Source of the DNA: Actinomyces sp.
GTDB taxonomy: Bacteria > Actinomycetota > Actinomycetes > Actinomycetales > Actinomycetaceae
Direction: 5' to 3'
DNA: 64,000 nucleotides
Assembly: GCF_030524025.1 (NCBI RefSeq)
Contig: NZ_JAUNHI010000004.1
Location: 1-64,000 of the forward strand
How positions within the stretch are numbered: the first letter of the stretch is position 1; each line of letters begins with the position of its first letter. A program made the translations under genes and the position numbers. Under the pieces are notes generated by a model, which was not told the origin of the DNA, searched no databases, and saw nothing but the letters and a program-made list of their open reading frames with translations. Positions 19,222 through 27,154 of the stretch are shown here, piece by piece.

Positions 19222-20433
19222 ATGACAGCCGGCACTGTCCCTTCGGGCCCGGACGCTCGCAGGCGAGCCGGTTCTCGTGGCGTCCTCACCCGGCCCGACC
19301 GCCGCCCCTACGTCGCCGTCGGCATCCTGCTGGGGCTGGTCAACCTCGTCGTCAACGTCCTGTCCTTGGGCTCTGCGCCGGTCCTGGACCTGGGCTTCAT
19401 GCTCGCCGCCCTCGTCCTGGTCTCCATCATCCCCGTGCGCCCCCTGGTCGGCATCGGCGCCTACATGGCCTGCTGGCTGCTCCTCGTGTCCCTGCCGAAC
19501 ACCTACTCGACGGACATGCTGGTCACCAACCTGGCCTTCCTGTTCTTCCTCGGCCGCTTCCTGCCGCCCTGGCCCGCCACGGCCCTGTGCCTGGGGGCCA
19601 CCCTGGTCCAGGCCGTCACCGCCTCGCTGCATGTCGACCGCTCGACCACCGACTTCGGGACCCTGCTCTTCCAGCTCATCGCCGCGGCCGTCCTCCTGCC
19701 CGTCGGGGCCCTCCTGCGCTCCTCAGAGCACTCCCGGCGGGCCGAGGCCCAGCGCGCCGGGGTCCGCTACGACGACCTGCGCCATGAGATCGCCCGGGAG
19801 ATGCACGACCTCGTCGCCTACTCGATGTCCCAGACCGCGCTGCGCGCCCAGCGGGCCTCCATGGACATGAGCTACCCGCCCGAGGCCCGCCAGGAGTTCG
19901 CCGCCCTGGAGTCCACCGCCTCCGACGCCCTGCACGAGTTGCGCCTGCTCCTGCGCACCCTGCGCCAGGACGCCCCCACCCGGGACATCGCCGCGGCCAC
20001 CGGCCTGGGTGGCGTCGTGGCCGACCTGGGCACGGCCCTGCGGGCCATCAGCGACGACGTCGCCGGCTCGGGCTTCGACGTCACCTTCCGCAGCCTGGGC
20101 GAGGCCGTCCCCACCCGTTCCCAGGCCACCACCCTGTCCCGCGTGGCCCGCGAGATGGGCGCCAACATCATCCGCCATGCCGACCCGCGTGAGCCGGTGA
20201 CGATCACCCTCGTCCTGGGGCCCGAGTCGATCCGGATCGTGTCGACCAACCGGATCGACGACGAGGCCCACCTGCCCAGCTCGGGCACCGGGATGCTCGG
20301 CATGCGCGAGCGCCTGGCCGCCATCGACGGCACACTGACCACACTGGCCGACTCCGGGTGGTGGATCGTGACCGCATCGGTCCCGGTCATCGCCACCCGC
20401 CCAGAACCACCAGCCTTGGAGAAGAGCTCATGA
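19222..20433 (+). CDS. DesK/NarL-type sensor histidine kinase
   Basis: The 403-residue kinase has about five or six N-terminal membrane helices (residues 35-170) without a large extracytoplasmic loop. A HisKA_3-type dimerisation helix follows, with the phosphoacceptor His in EMHDLVAYSMSQ. The ATPase domain has an N box in EMGANIIRHAD and a G box in GTGMLGMRER. Its ATG at 19222 (GGAG upstream) was chosen over an earlier in-frame start. Its stop overlaps the regulator's ATG (ATGA at 20430), so the two genes form one two-component system. The signal is probably membrane-borne or a small molecule; it is not identifiable. Confidence 0.88.
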   Translation: MTAGTVPSGPDARRRAGSRGVLTRPDRRPYVAVGILLGLVNLVVNVLSLGSAPVLDLGFMLAALVLVSIIPVRPLVGIGAYMACWLLLVSLPNTYSTDMLVTNLAFLFFLGRFLPPWPATALCLGATLVQAVTASLHVDRSTTDFGTLLFQLIAAAVLLPVGALLRSSEHSRRAEAQRAGVRYDDLRHEIAREMHDLVAYSMSQTALRAQRASMDMSYPPEARQEFAALESTASDALHELRLLLRTLRQDAPTRDIAAATGLGGVVADLGTALRAISDDVAGSGFDVTFRSLGEAVPTRSQATTLSRVAREMGANIIRHADPREPVTITLVLGPESIRIVSTNRIDDEAHLPSSGTGMLGMRERLAAIDGTLTTLADSGWWIVTASVPVIATRPEPPALEKSS

Positions 20434-21095
20434 TCAATGTCGGGCTCGCTGATGACGACGCCCTCGTCCGCCGCACCCTGACCGACCTGCTGGCCACCAC
20501 CGAGGACGTGCGCGTGGCCTGGACCGCCTCGGACGGTCAGGAGGCCCTCGAGCTGCTGCGCGAAGGGGGCCAGACCCCCGTCCAGGTGCTCCTCCTCGAC
20601 GTCCAGATGCCACGCCTGGACGGCATCGCCCTGGCCGAGATCCTCCAGGAGGAGTTCCCCGAGATCGGGGTTCTCGTCCTGACGACCTTCGTGGCCGACG
20701 GCGTCCTCGACCGCGCCCTGGCCGCTGGGGTGCGCGGCTTCATCGCCAAGGAGGATTCGGTCTCGGCCCTGGCCAACACCATCCGCAACGTCGCCTCGGG
20801 CAACATGGTGCTCTCCCCCGCCTCCTCGGCGATCATCGGCCGGCGCTCGGTCCCGGGCGGGGCCGTCGCCCAGCCGGTCGTCCCCCCGGCGCCCGCCACC
20901 GGGAACACCCTGTCCCCCCGGGAGTCCGAGGTGCTCTTCCTCATGACCGAGGCCCTGTCGAACAAGCAGATCGCCGCGCGCCTGGGGGTCAGCGAGGCCA
21001 CCGTCAAGACCCACGTGTCCACCCTCATCGGCAAGCTCGGGGTCCAGGACAGGGTCGGCGCCGTCGTCTATGCCCTTCGCAATGGGCTTGTCTAG
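20430..21095 (+). CDS. LuxR/NarL-family response regulator
   Basis: The 221-residue regulator has a receiver domain with acidic pair DD (residues 8-10), phosphoacceptor Asp in LLLDVQMPRLDG and Lys in FIAKED. A linker leads to a LuxR-type HTH (TLSPRESEVLFLMTEALSNK ending at KTHVSTLIGKL). It is coupled to the upstream kinase. The 22-codon ORF and hairpin array immediately downstream lie in the same direction and are natural candidates for its regulon. Confidence 0.93.
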   Translation: MINVGLADDDALVRRTLTDLLATTEDVRVAWTASDGQEALELLREGGQTPVQVLLLDVQMPRLDGIALAEILQEEFPEIGVLVLTTFVADGVLDRALAAGVRGFIAKEDSVSALANTIRNVASGNMVLSPASSAIIGRRSVPGGAVAQPVVPPAPATGNTLSPRESEVLFLMTEALSNKQIAARLGVSEATVKTHVSTLIGKLGVQDRVGAVVYALRNGLV

Positions 21096-21108
21096 CCTCC
21101 CCCCATCG

Positions 21109-21152
21109 GTTGATCCGGATGGCCGATGCGCCCCCGCCCGGTCCGGGTCAAC
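21109..21152 (+). terminator. possible terminator hairpin after the two-component operon
   Basis: GTTGATCCGG (21109-21118) can pair with CCGGGTCAAC (21143-21152) with one G.U pair and a 24-nt loop. No T tract follows, so it may be a terminator or just a structured leader. Confidence 0.35.
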
Positions 21153-21201
21153 ATGTAGCCGTCATGGACCGTCCACTGTTCCGACTATAGAGAGGCCACT
21201 C

Positions 21202-21270
21202 ATGTACGAGAGCACGCCCGCTGGGGTCGCCGCCTGGAACCCCCTCTGGTTCTACTTCCGCCGTCGCTGA
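21202..21270 (+). CDS. 22-codon ORF, aromatic and Arg-rich C terminus
   Basis: The ORF encodes 22 residues starting MYESTPAGVAA and ending in WNPLWFYFRRR. Five aromatic residues fall in the last 11 positions, capped by three Arg codons and a TGA. AGAGAGG lies 5-9 nt before the ATG, and a -10-like TATAGA (21186-21191) lies just upstream. It sits about 100 nt after the LuxR regulator gene and 70 nt before the hairpin array. It might be a regulatory leader peptide (ribosome stalling on Trp/Pro/Arg), a secreted signal peptide, or a RiPP-like precursor. No family recognised. Confidence 0.5.
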   Translation: MYESTPAGVAAWNPLWFYFRRR

Positions 21271-21340
21271 GGCAAGGGCCCCGCGCCCGAGCCTGCGACA
21301 CCCTTCGAGAACTACTTCTCTGACAGTCAATCCCTGAGCC

Positions 21341-21547
21341 CGCCGGCCCCTGCCGGCGCCCTGAACGAGGCTGATCCCTGTCAGCCGCCCCGGTGGCGCC
21401 TCCCTGGACGTCACCTGCCACGGATGGTCCCTGCTATCCGTGGCCGCGGTGGCCCCTGCCGCCGCGCATCTCGGCCGACGCACAGGCCGCCTGCCTGGCA
21501 TGCCCTGACATGTCATGGACCATGGCCGGTCCCTGCCGGCCATGGTC
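21341..21547 (+). ncRNA. array of hairpins with a shared CCCTG loop
   Basis: Seven stem-loops lie in 207 nt. Loops are at 21347 (CCCCTG), 21375, 21401 and 21428 (TCCCTG), 21453 (CCCCTG), 21503 (CCCTGA) and 21530 (TCCCTG). Stems are respectively 6, 6, 8 of 9, 10, 8, 7 and 12 bp; the last pairs GACCATGGCCGG with CCGGCCATGGTC. Loop spacing is 25-28 nt, with one double step filled by another hairpin (21472-21489) with a different loop. A stemless TCCCTG occurs at 21331. Stem sequences differ while pairing is kept, including G.U pairs. The array could be an sRNA or the leader of the methyltransferase mRNA. I see no protein gene between 21271 and 21628. Confidence 0.75.
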
Positions 21548-21628
21548 ATCGCAGGTCATGGAGCCCGTCGAGGCCCCAGGGCGGCATTGGCGGCCGCCCC
21601 CGTCACCGGAAGGACTGGCGTCACCGTC

Positions 21629-22390
21629 ATGCACCCAGTGGAAGCTCCCGCAGACGCCGCCCCGAACGCCGTCCCCGCCCCTCTGCACACCGGTCAGGGG
21701 GCCCGGCGCTACGACAGCCTGTCGCTGCGCGACCGCTCCGAGGTGACGACGATCGTCGAGGTCCTGTCCCTCATCAACGCCCCTTCTCTGGCCGACAAGC
21801 GCGTCCTCGAGCTCGCCTGCGGCTGGGGGCGCCTGACACTGCCCATGGTCGCCGCAGGCCACCCGGTGCTGGCCACCGACCTCGACCCCGAGGCGCTGGC
21901 CGACCTCGCCGAGCACCTCGTTCCCCAGGGCACGGTGTCCGCCGGCATCGAGCTGCGGCTGACGAGCATGACGGCCTTCTCCTTCGATGAGACCTTCAAG
22001 GCGGTCTGCCTGCCCACCGGGGTGACGACCCTGCTGGACCACACGGCCCGCCGCAACGCCCTGGAGCGGGCGGTCGAGCACCTCGCCCCCGGGGGCATGC
22101 TCATCGTGTCGACCGACTACATCCTCGACTCGGCGCCCACGACGATGTGTCTGGCCCTGGGTCCGCACACCACCCTGACCGAGCAGGTCCTGCCGGAGTC
22201 CGACCTTCGCCGGATGACCCTCAGCTGGAAGGACGAGCTGTACAGCTCCGACCTCCACATCGTCCCGGCGACCTGGGTCTCGCGCACCTGCACCCAACTG
22301 GGCCTGACCGTCACCTACCAGCGCTCCAAGCCCGACCCGCTCCTGACCGGCCGGGTCAACGCCGTCATCGCCGCGGTCAAGAACCCCTGA
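21629..22390 (+). CDS. class I SAM-dependent methyltransferase
   Basis: This 253-residue Rossmann methyltransferase has the SAM motif LELACGWGRLTLPM (motif I), the acidic LATDLDPEAL (motif II) and HLAPGGMLIVSTDY (post-motif). An N-terminal YDSLSLRDRSEV segment precedes them. The target is unknown; small-molecule or peptide N-methyltransferases share this layout. GGAAGGA lies 15 nt before the ATG, rather far, and the long structured leader upstream suggests control at the RNA level. Its position after the two-component system and 22-codon ORF hints at a shared pathway. Confidence 0.8.
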   Translation: MHPVEAPADAAPNAVPAPLHTGQGARRYDSLSLRDRSEVTTIVEVLSLINAPSLADKRVLELACGWGRLTLPMVAAGHPVLATDLDPEALADLAEHLVPQGTVSAGIELRLTSMTAFSFDETFKAVCLPTGVTTLLDHTARRNALERAVEHLAPGGMLIVSTDYILDSAPTTMCLALGPHTTLTEQVLPESDLRRMTLSWKDELYSSDLHIVPATWVSRTCTQLGLTVTYQRSKPDPLLTGRVNAVIAAVKNP

Positions 22391-22480
22391 GCCGGCGGGG
22401 CCGACGCGCCGGCCTCCCCCCACGCCCGGGAGGGCCGGCCCGACACGCCCGGATCGGATCGCCCCGGCCGGCGCCTCCAC

Positions 22481-22486
22481 TATCCT
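22481..22486 (+). promoter_or_regulatory. candidate leaderless -10 (TATCCT)
   Basis: TATCCT ends 7 nt before the ATG at 22494. Confidence 0.6.
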
Positions 22487-22493
22487 GGGGCCA

Positions 22494-23933
22494 ATGAAGT
22501 CCCGTGCGCTCCCTGCTGTCCCCGTCGTCCTCGGCGCTTGGATCCTCATGGCCTACTCCATCGGGCAGTGGCGATCGATGACGGTGCCCAGTTGGGACCT
22601 GGCGATCTTCTCCGAGCTCGCCAAGGCCTACTCCCAGCTCGAGGCCCCGATCGTGCCGATCAAGGGCGACAACTACAACCTCCTGGGGGACCACTTCCAC
22701 CCGATCCTCGTCGTCCTGGGACCGGTGTGGCGCCTCTTCCCCTCGCCCCTGACGCTGCTCATCGTCCAGGACCTGCTCATCGCCGCCTCCGCCTGGCCGA
22801 TCACGCGCCTTGCCGTCCGGCTCCTGGGGGGGCCGGCGGGCACGGCCCTGGGCTTGTTCTACGTCCTGGCCTGGGGCTTCCAGGGGGCGGTGGCGGCCCA
22901 GTTCCACGAGATCGCCTTCGCCGTGCCGATGCTGGCCTGGGCCTCGGTGGCCTTCGTCGAGGGCCGGTGGCGGGCCTGCGCCCTGTGGATCGCCCCGCTG
23001 GTGCTCGTCAAGGAGGATCTCGGCCTGACCGTGTTCATGGCGGGACTGGCCATCGCCCTACGCGGGTGGCAGGCGAGCCGGGACGGAACCGAGGAGCCCG
23101 GGAGCTCGCGCGTGCCGGGGCCGATCGTCCTGGGGCTGGGGCTGGCGCTCTTCGGTGCGGTGGCCTTCGCCCTGACCGTCGGCGTCATCCTGCCGGCGCT
23201 CAGCCCGACCGGCACCTGGGAGTACGGGCTGAGCAGCGACGGAGTGGGCGGCGGCAACCCGCTGACCGGCCTGCTCACGCCCTCGGTCAAGGTCGCCACC
23301 CTGGCGATGGTCGCCTGCACGGCCGGGTTCATCGGGCTGGCCTCACCGTGGGCCGCCCTCGTGCTGCCGACCCTGGCCTGGCGCCTGGCCTCCTCCAAGG
23401 AGTTCTACTGGGACTGGCAGTACTGGCACTACAACGCGATTCTCATCCCCGTGGCAGTCGGCGCCCTGCTCGACATCGTCGCCCGGCTCAAGCGGCTGTC
23501 GCCCACCGGCGCCTGGATGGGCGCCCCGGTGCCGGCGCGCTGGGCGGTCGCCCTGGCCGTCGCCGTCCCACTGGCCACCGGCGCGGTCACCGCCTCGCGG
23601 CTGCCCCTGTGGGACATGACCTCGAAGGGCTATGGCTCGACCTCCCCGCGAGCCGGGGAAGCCGAGCAGATCATCGACCTCATTCCCGAGGGCTCGACCG
23701 TCGAGACCGACCTGACCCTGCTCGCCTACCTCGTGCCGACCACGACGGTCTCATGGGTGGGCACCTCGACCACCGACACCGACTACGTCGTCGTCGACTC
23801 CCTGTCCTCGGCATGGGGTGGCAACCCGCCCACCGATGCCGCCCAGTGGGCCACCGAGGGCTCGACGCAGGGGTCCCGCTACGAGCTCATCCTCGAGGTC
23901 GACGGCTTCCAGGTCGCCCGCCGTGTCGAGTGA
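22494..23933 (+). CDS. DUF2079 family polytopic membrane protein
   Basis: The 479-residue protein has about ten hydrophobic segments. It carries the DUF2079 hallmarks: WDLAIFSEL after the first helix (the Asp-rich extracytoplasmic loop), GDHFHPILVVLGP, and QFHEIAFAVP. The family resembles GT-C glycosyltransferases and is predicted to act on the outer face of the membrane, but no member's substrate is established here. Its 3' end overlaps the first FluC gene by 11 nt, which links them translationally but probably not functionally. Confidence 0.85.
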   Translation: MKSRALPAVPVVLGAWILMAYSIGQWRSMTVPSWDLAIFSELAKAYSQLEAPIVPIKGDNYNLLGDHFHPILVVLGPVWRLFPSPLTLLIVQDLLIAASAWPITRLAVRLLGGPAGTALGLFYVLAWGFQGAVAAQFHEIAFAVPMLAWASVAFVEGRWRACALWIAPLVLVKEDLGLTVFMAGLAIALRGWQASRDGTEEPGSSRVPGPIVLGLGLALFGAVAFALTVGVILPALSPTGTWEYGLSSDGVGGGNPLTGLLTPSVKVATLAMVACTAGFIGLASPWAALVLPTLAWRLASSKEFYWDWQYWHYNAILIPVAVGALLDIVARLKRLSPTGAWMGAPVPARWAVALAVAVPLATGAVTASRLPLWDMTSKGYGSTSPRAGEAEQIIDLIPEGSTVETDLTLLAYLVPTTTVSWVGTSTTDTDYVVVDSLSSAWGGNPPTDAAQWATEGSTQGSRYELILEVDGFQVARRVE

Positions 23934-24339
23934 CCCTCGCGCCTCGCTGGCAGCGGTCGGGGCCGGCGGCGCGGTCGGGACACTGCTGCGGGCGGCGGCC
24001 GAGGCCGCGTGGCCGACGGCGCCGGGCCACCTGCCCGCCACAACGCTGGGGATCAACCTCGCCGGCGCCTTCTGCCTGGGTCTGCTGACCGGGGCCTGGG
24101 CCGGTCAGGGTTCTACGCGCACCCTGCGCCTGGCCCTGGGCACCGGGCTCATGGGCGGGCTGACGACACACTCGACCTACATCCTTGAGGCCCACGGCCT
24201 GCTCGCCGGGGGCAGCCCCGCCCTGGGGGCCGCCTACCTCCTGGGCTCTGCCCTGGCCGGACTCCTCGCGGCCGCACTGGGGCTGGTCCTCGGCGGGCGC
24301 CTGTGGGGCCGAGAAGAGCAGACGCAGGGACCCCGATGA
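23923..24339 (+). CDS. crcB1: fluoride channel subunit FluC/CrcB (first of a pair)
   Basis: This 138-residue four-helix protein has the family's early Arg (LLRAAAEAAWP), the pore Asn in TLGINLAGAF and the break motif GTGLMGGLTTHSTY. The usual TTFSTF phenylalanines are replaced by His and Tyr. The GTG at 23923 gives the family N terminus and overlaps the DUF2079 gene. The next gene overlaps by ATGA, so the two probably form a heterodimeric fluoride channel that lowers cytoplasmic F-. Confidence 0.88.
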   Translation: MSSDPRASLAAVGAGGAVGTLLRAAAEAAWPTAPGHLPATTLGINLAGAFCLGLLTGAWAGQGSTRTLRLALGTGLMGGLTTHSTYILEAHGLLAGGSPALGAAYLLGSALAGLLAAALGLVLGGRLWGREEQTQGPR

Positions 24340-24752
24340 CGTGGGCGCTTGTGGCGGTGGCCGGCGGCCTGGGGGCGATAGCCCGGTTCACCGTGGATTC
24401 CCGAGTCAGCGCAGCGCTCGCCTCCCGCGGGGGCGCCGAGGGTCAGCGGGGCCACCGGGGCCACCGGGCACGACCGCCCCTGGGCACGATCGTTGTCAAC
24501 CTGAGCGCCTGCCTGGCCCTGGGGATCCTGGTCGGCGCTGCGGTCGCCCCCGCCTGGCTACAGGTCACAGTCGGCACAGGCTTCCTCGGCGGCTACTCGA
24601 CCTTCTCAACGGCCTGCCTCGAGGGGGCCCGGCTCTGGCTGGACGGGCGTGGCGCCGCGGCCCTTGTCCACGGACTGGCGATGACGGCGGGGACCCTCGC
24701 CGCAGCCGCCCTCGGGGTCCTGCTCGGAGCCATGGGTGCCGCCGCTCTGTGA
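24336..24752 (+). CDS. crcB2: fluoride channel subunit FluC/CrcB (second of a pair)
   Basis: The 138-residue four-helix protein has GGLGAIARF, the pore Asn in LGTIVVNLSA and GTGFLGGYSTFSTACLEG. It keeps the first Phe of the F-box but has Ala at the second position, the reverse pattern to its partner. A His/Gly/Arg-rich loop follows helix 1. ATGA overlap with crcB1 indicates coupled expression. No fluoride riboswitch was recognised upstream of the pair. Confidence 0.9.
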   Translation: MTWALVAVAGGLGAIARFTVDSRVSAALASRGGAEGQRGHRGHRARPPLGTIVVNLSACLALGILVGAAVAPAWLQVTVGTGFLGGYSTFSTACLEGARLWLDGRGAAALVHGLAMTAGTLAAAALGVLLGAMGAAAL

Positions 24753-24833
24753 CGGGCCTTCCTCCCCATGTCCGATCCGGGCGCGGGGTGGAAGAATGGG
24801 CTCCACAACCTCATCCCACTTCGGAAAGACCCC

Positions 24834-25358
24834 ATGAGCATGTTCCTGTGGTGCGCCGTCATCGGTTGCGGCGTCCTCGTCCTCGCCCTTGTGCTCGATG
24901 GCCTGTTCGACGGCCTCGATGATCTGCTCTTCGAGGGGGCGCTGCCGGTGTTGGCCTGCGCCCTCGGGGTCTTCGGCGCGGTGGGCCTCGCTGTCGAGGC
25001 CCTGGCCGGCCAGGCCACACCCGCCATCGCCCTGGGGGTTCCCGCCGTCGGCGCCGTGCTCTCCGGCGCCCTGACCCGCCGGGTGTGGACCCGTCTGCGC
25101 CGCGAGATGCCGCGCAACGCGGTGCCCATGACCCCCGGCGAGCTGGTCGGCACCGAGGTGCGCGTGCTGTGGTGGAAGGACGGACGCGGCGAGGTCGCCG
25201 CGACGACCCGCGGCCACCAGGCCACCCTGCCGGCGCGCTCCGAGGGGCCCTTGCGAAGTGGAGCCATCGCCTGGGTCACCGACACCGACGACGCCGTCCT
25301 CATCCTCACCGACGTCAACGGCACCGACCACACGGACGGCGGTGCGCCCAGCCCCTGA
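24834..25358 (+). CDS. NfeD-like membrane protein, short form
   Basis: The 174-residue protein has three hydrophobic helices in its first 85 residues, then an OB-fold-like C-terminal domain (GTEVRVLWWKDGRGEVAATT to VLILTDVNG). This matches short NfeD proteins (YuaF/NfeD1b type) that lack the serine-protease domain. Such genes are typically followed by a flotillin gene, as here (131 nt downstream), and the two act together in membrane-domain organisation. The start at 24834 was chosen over 24768 on the basis of the hydrophobic N terminus. Confidence 0.8.
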   Translation: MSMFLWCAVIGCGVLVLALVLDGLFDGLDDLLFEGALPVLACALGVFGAVGLAVEALAGQATPAIALGVPAVGAVLSGALTRRVWTRLRREMPRNAVPMTPGELVGTEVRVLWWKDGRGEVAATTRGHQATLPARSEGPLRSGAIAWVTDTDDAVLILTDVNGTDHTDGGAPSP

Positions 25359-25489
25359 GCCGTGCGGACCGCCGGCCGCCCGCACGGCACGCCGCGCCGT
25401 CGCCCCCAGTGTCGACCCGGGCCCGCCCCGGCGACACGCGCCGAGCCCCCTGAATCCATCCATCCCCAACCACTACCAAGGAAACAACT

Positions 25490-26875
25490 GTGCTCATCGC
25501 CATCATCGTCGCCGCAGTCCTCGCACTGCTCATTGGTATCTACATGCTTACCCGGGTGGTCGTCGTCCCCTCGAACCTGACCGGCCTCATCTCCGGCTCC
25601 TCCCGCAGCGGAGAGGTCAAGATCGTCCGGCCCGGCGGTCGGGACTTCGTCCTGCCGATCATCCAGTCGATCCAGTACCTCCCCTTCACGCAGAACACGA
25701 TCGGGTTCAAGGTCCGCGCCGAGGACGAGAACAAGATCAACGTCAATGTCTCGGCCGTGGCCGCGGTCAAGGTCGGCGACTCCGACGAGCAGGTGCGCGC
25801 CGCCGCCAAGCGCTTCCTGGGCAAGCCCAACACCGACCAGGCGATCGCCGACTCCGCGCGTGACGCCCTTATCGGCTCCCTGCGCTCGATCATCGGGCAC
25901 ATGACGGTCACCGACCTCATCTCCGACCGCGACGCCTTGCAGAAGAATGTCTTCGACGACGCCAAGTCCGTCATGGCCAACATGGGTCTGGAGATCGACG
26001 TCCTCCAGATCTCGGAGATCACCGACGACGGCGGCTACATCGAGTCCCTGGGCGTGCCCGAGCTGCAGCGCGTCGAGAAGGATGCGCGCATCGCTCGGGC
26101 CAACGCCGAGCGCGAGGCCAAGGACGCCGAGGTCACCTCGCGCCAGCAGATCGCCGAGCGGGAGCGCGACCTGTCGCTGCGCCAGGCCCAGCTGAAGTCC
26201 GAGACCGACAAGGCCCAGGCCGAGGCCGACTCCGCCGGACCGCTGGCGCGGGCCGCCAAGGAGCGCGAGATCGCCGTCATCGAGCAGGAAGCGGCGGAGG
26301 CCAAGGCCGTGCTGACCGAGCGCGAGCTCGACTCCACGGTGCGCCGCCCGGCCGACGCGGCCCGCTACCAGCGCGAGCAGGAGGCCGAGGCCGCCAAGGT
26401 CGAGGCGATCCGCCGGGCCGAGGCGGAGGCCGAGCGCACGCGCCTGGACGCCGAGGCTCAGGCCGCCGCGACGGTGGCCCGCGCCGAGGCCGAGGCCCGC
26501 GCCACCGCCGCCCGTGCCAAGGCCGAGGCAGAGGCGATCGCCGCCCGCGGCCGGGCCGAGGCCGAAGCCGTGCGCGCCGCCGGTGAGGCCGAGGCGCAGT
26601 CGATGAGCGACAAGGCCGACGCCCTGGCCAAGTACGGTCAGGCGGCCACCCAGCAGATGGTCCTCGACAAGGCTCCTGAGATCGCCCGCGCTCTTGCCGA
26701 GCCGCTGGCCGGCATCAAGGACATGTCGATCATCTCCACCGAGGGTGCCTCGGCGCTGCCCAAGGCGGTGGCGGGCAACGTCGAGCAGCTGGACGCGGTC
26801 ATGCGCTCGCTGACCGGCTCCAGCCTGACCGACATGGTCGCGCGCTTCTCCGGGGGCACCGACACGAAGGCCTGA
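25490..26875 (+). CDS. flotillin family (SPFH) membrane scaffold
   Basis: The 461-residue protein has an N-terminal membrane helix (IVAAVLALLIGIYML), an SPFH domain (residues about 35-190, with VVPSNLTGLISG and ISEITDDGGYIESLGVPE) and a long Glu/Ala-rich coiled coil (about 195-385, repeated AEAEA). It ends in the conserved C-terminal segment of the YuaG/FloT group. It would oligomerise on the inner membrane face with the NfeD partner. GTG start with AAGGA upstream. Its coding sequence is dominated by Ala/Glu/Arg codons, but the frame is clean. Confidence 0.93.
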   Translation: MLIAIIVAAVLALLIGIYMLTRVVVVPSNLTGLISGSSRSGEVKIVRPGGRDFVLPIIQSIQYLPFTQNTIGFKVRAEDENKINVNVSAVAAVKVGDSDEQVRAAAKRFLGKPNTDQAIADSARDALIGSLRSIIGHMTVTDLISDRDALQKNVFDDAKSVMANMGLEIDVLQISEITDDGGYIESLGVPELQRVEKDARIARANAEREAKDAEVTSRQQIAERERDLSLRQAQLKSETDKAQAEADSAGPLARAAKEREIAVIEQEAAEAKAVLTERELDSTVRRPADAARYQREQEAEAAKVEAIRRAEAEAERTRLDAEAQAAATVARAEAEARATAARAKAEAEAIAARGRAEAEAVRAAGEAEAQSMSDKADALAKYGQAATQQMVLDKAPEIARALAEPLAGIKDMSIISTEGASALPKAVAGNVEQLDAVMRSLTGSSLTDMVARFSGGTDTKA

Positions 26876-26896
26876 GCCGCAGCACCACCCTGACGG

Positions 26897-27019
26897 CCGC
26901 CTTCGTACCTTCCGTCCCGCAACCGGCCCCGCCGGCCAGCAGCCCACGCCGCGTTCGTACCTTCCGTCTCCCGTGCGCACCCTGATGGTGCGCAACGCCG
27001 ACACAAGGTACGAACGCGG
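26897..27019. repeat. GTTCGTACCTT palindromic repeat cluster
   Basis: CCTTCGTACCTTCCGTC (26899-) is followed by CCGCGTTCGTACCTT (26949-26963) and its perfect inverse AAGGTACGAACGCGG (27005-27019). Between these lies a nested hairpin (GCGCACC and GGTGCGC, 26975-26993). It occupies the gap between flotillin and the first lipoprotein gene. The same core recurs at 58783-58907. Confidence 0.75.
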
Positions 27020-27068
27020 CCGTCTGGGAGAGCCAGTACCCCCACCAACCACACTGACGACAAGGGTC

Positions 27069-27096
27069 TTGCACTATGCGCTGTGACGGGTAGCAT
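27069..27096 (+). promoter_or_regulatory. promoter of the first duplicated lipoprotein gene
   Basis: TTGCAC, 16 bp, TAGCAT. The spacer contains TGTGACGGG, almost identical to the copy at 27891-27918. Confidence 0.65.
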
Positions 27097-27154
27097 AGCG
27101 CGTGGTCTCACTTGGGGACTCCCGACACCGAACCCTGATGGTGGAGGTTGGCTC

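Noticed and set aside
21202-21270. Tryptophan-operon leader peptide
   Set aside because: It has only two separated Trp codons and no trp gene follows.
21341-21547. CRISPR-like array
   Set aside because: Spacing is regular, but only a five- or six-base loop repeats; stems differ from unit to unit and no cas gene is present.
21202-22390. Daptide or other known RiPP cluster
   Set aside because: A small ORF next to a methyltransferase suggested this, but the decarboxylase, aminotransferase and transporter genes of such clusters are absent and the peptide lacks a recognisable leader/core layout.
24752-24834. Fluoride riboswitch
   Set aside because: I looked both before and after the FluC pair and found no recognisable fluoride aptamer pattern.
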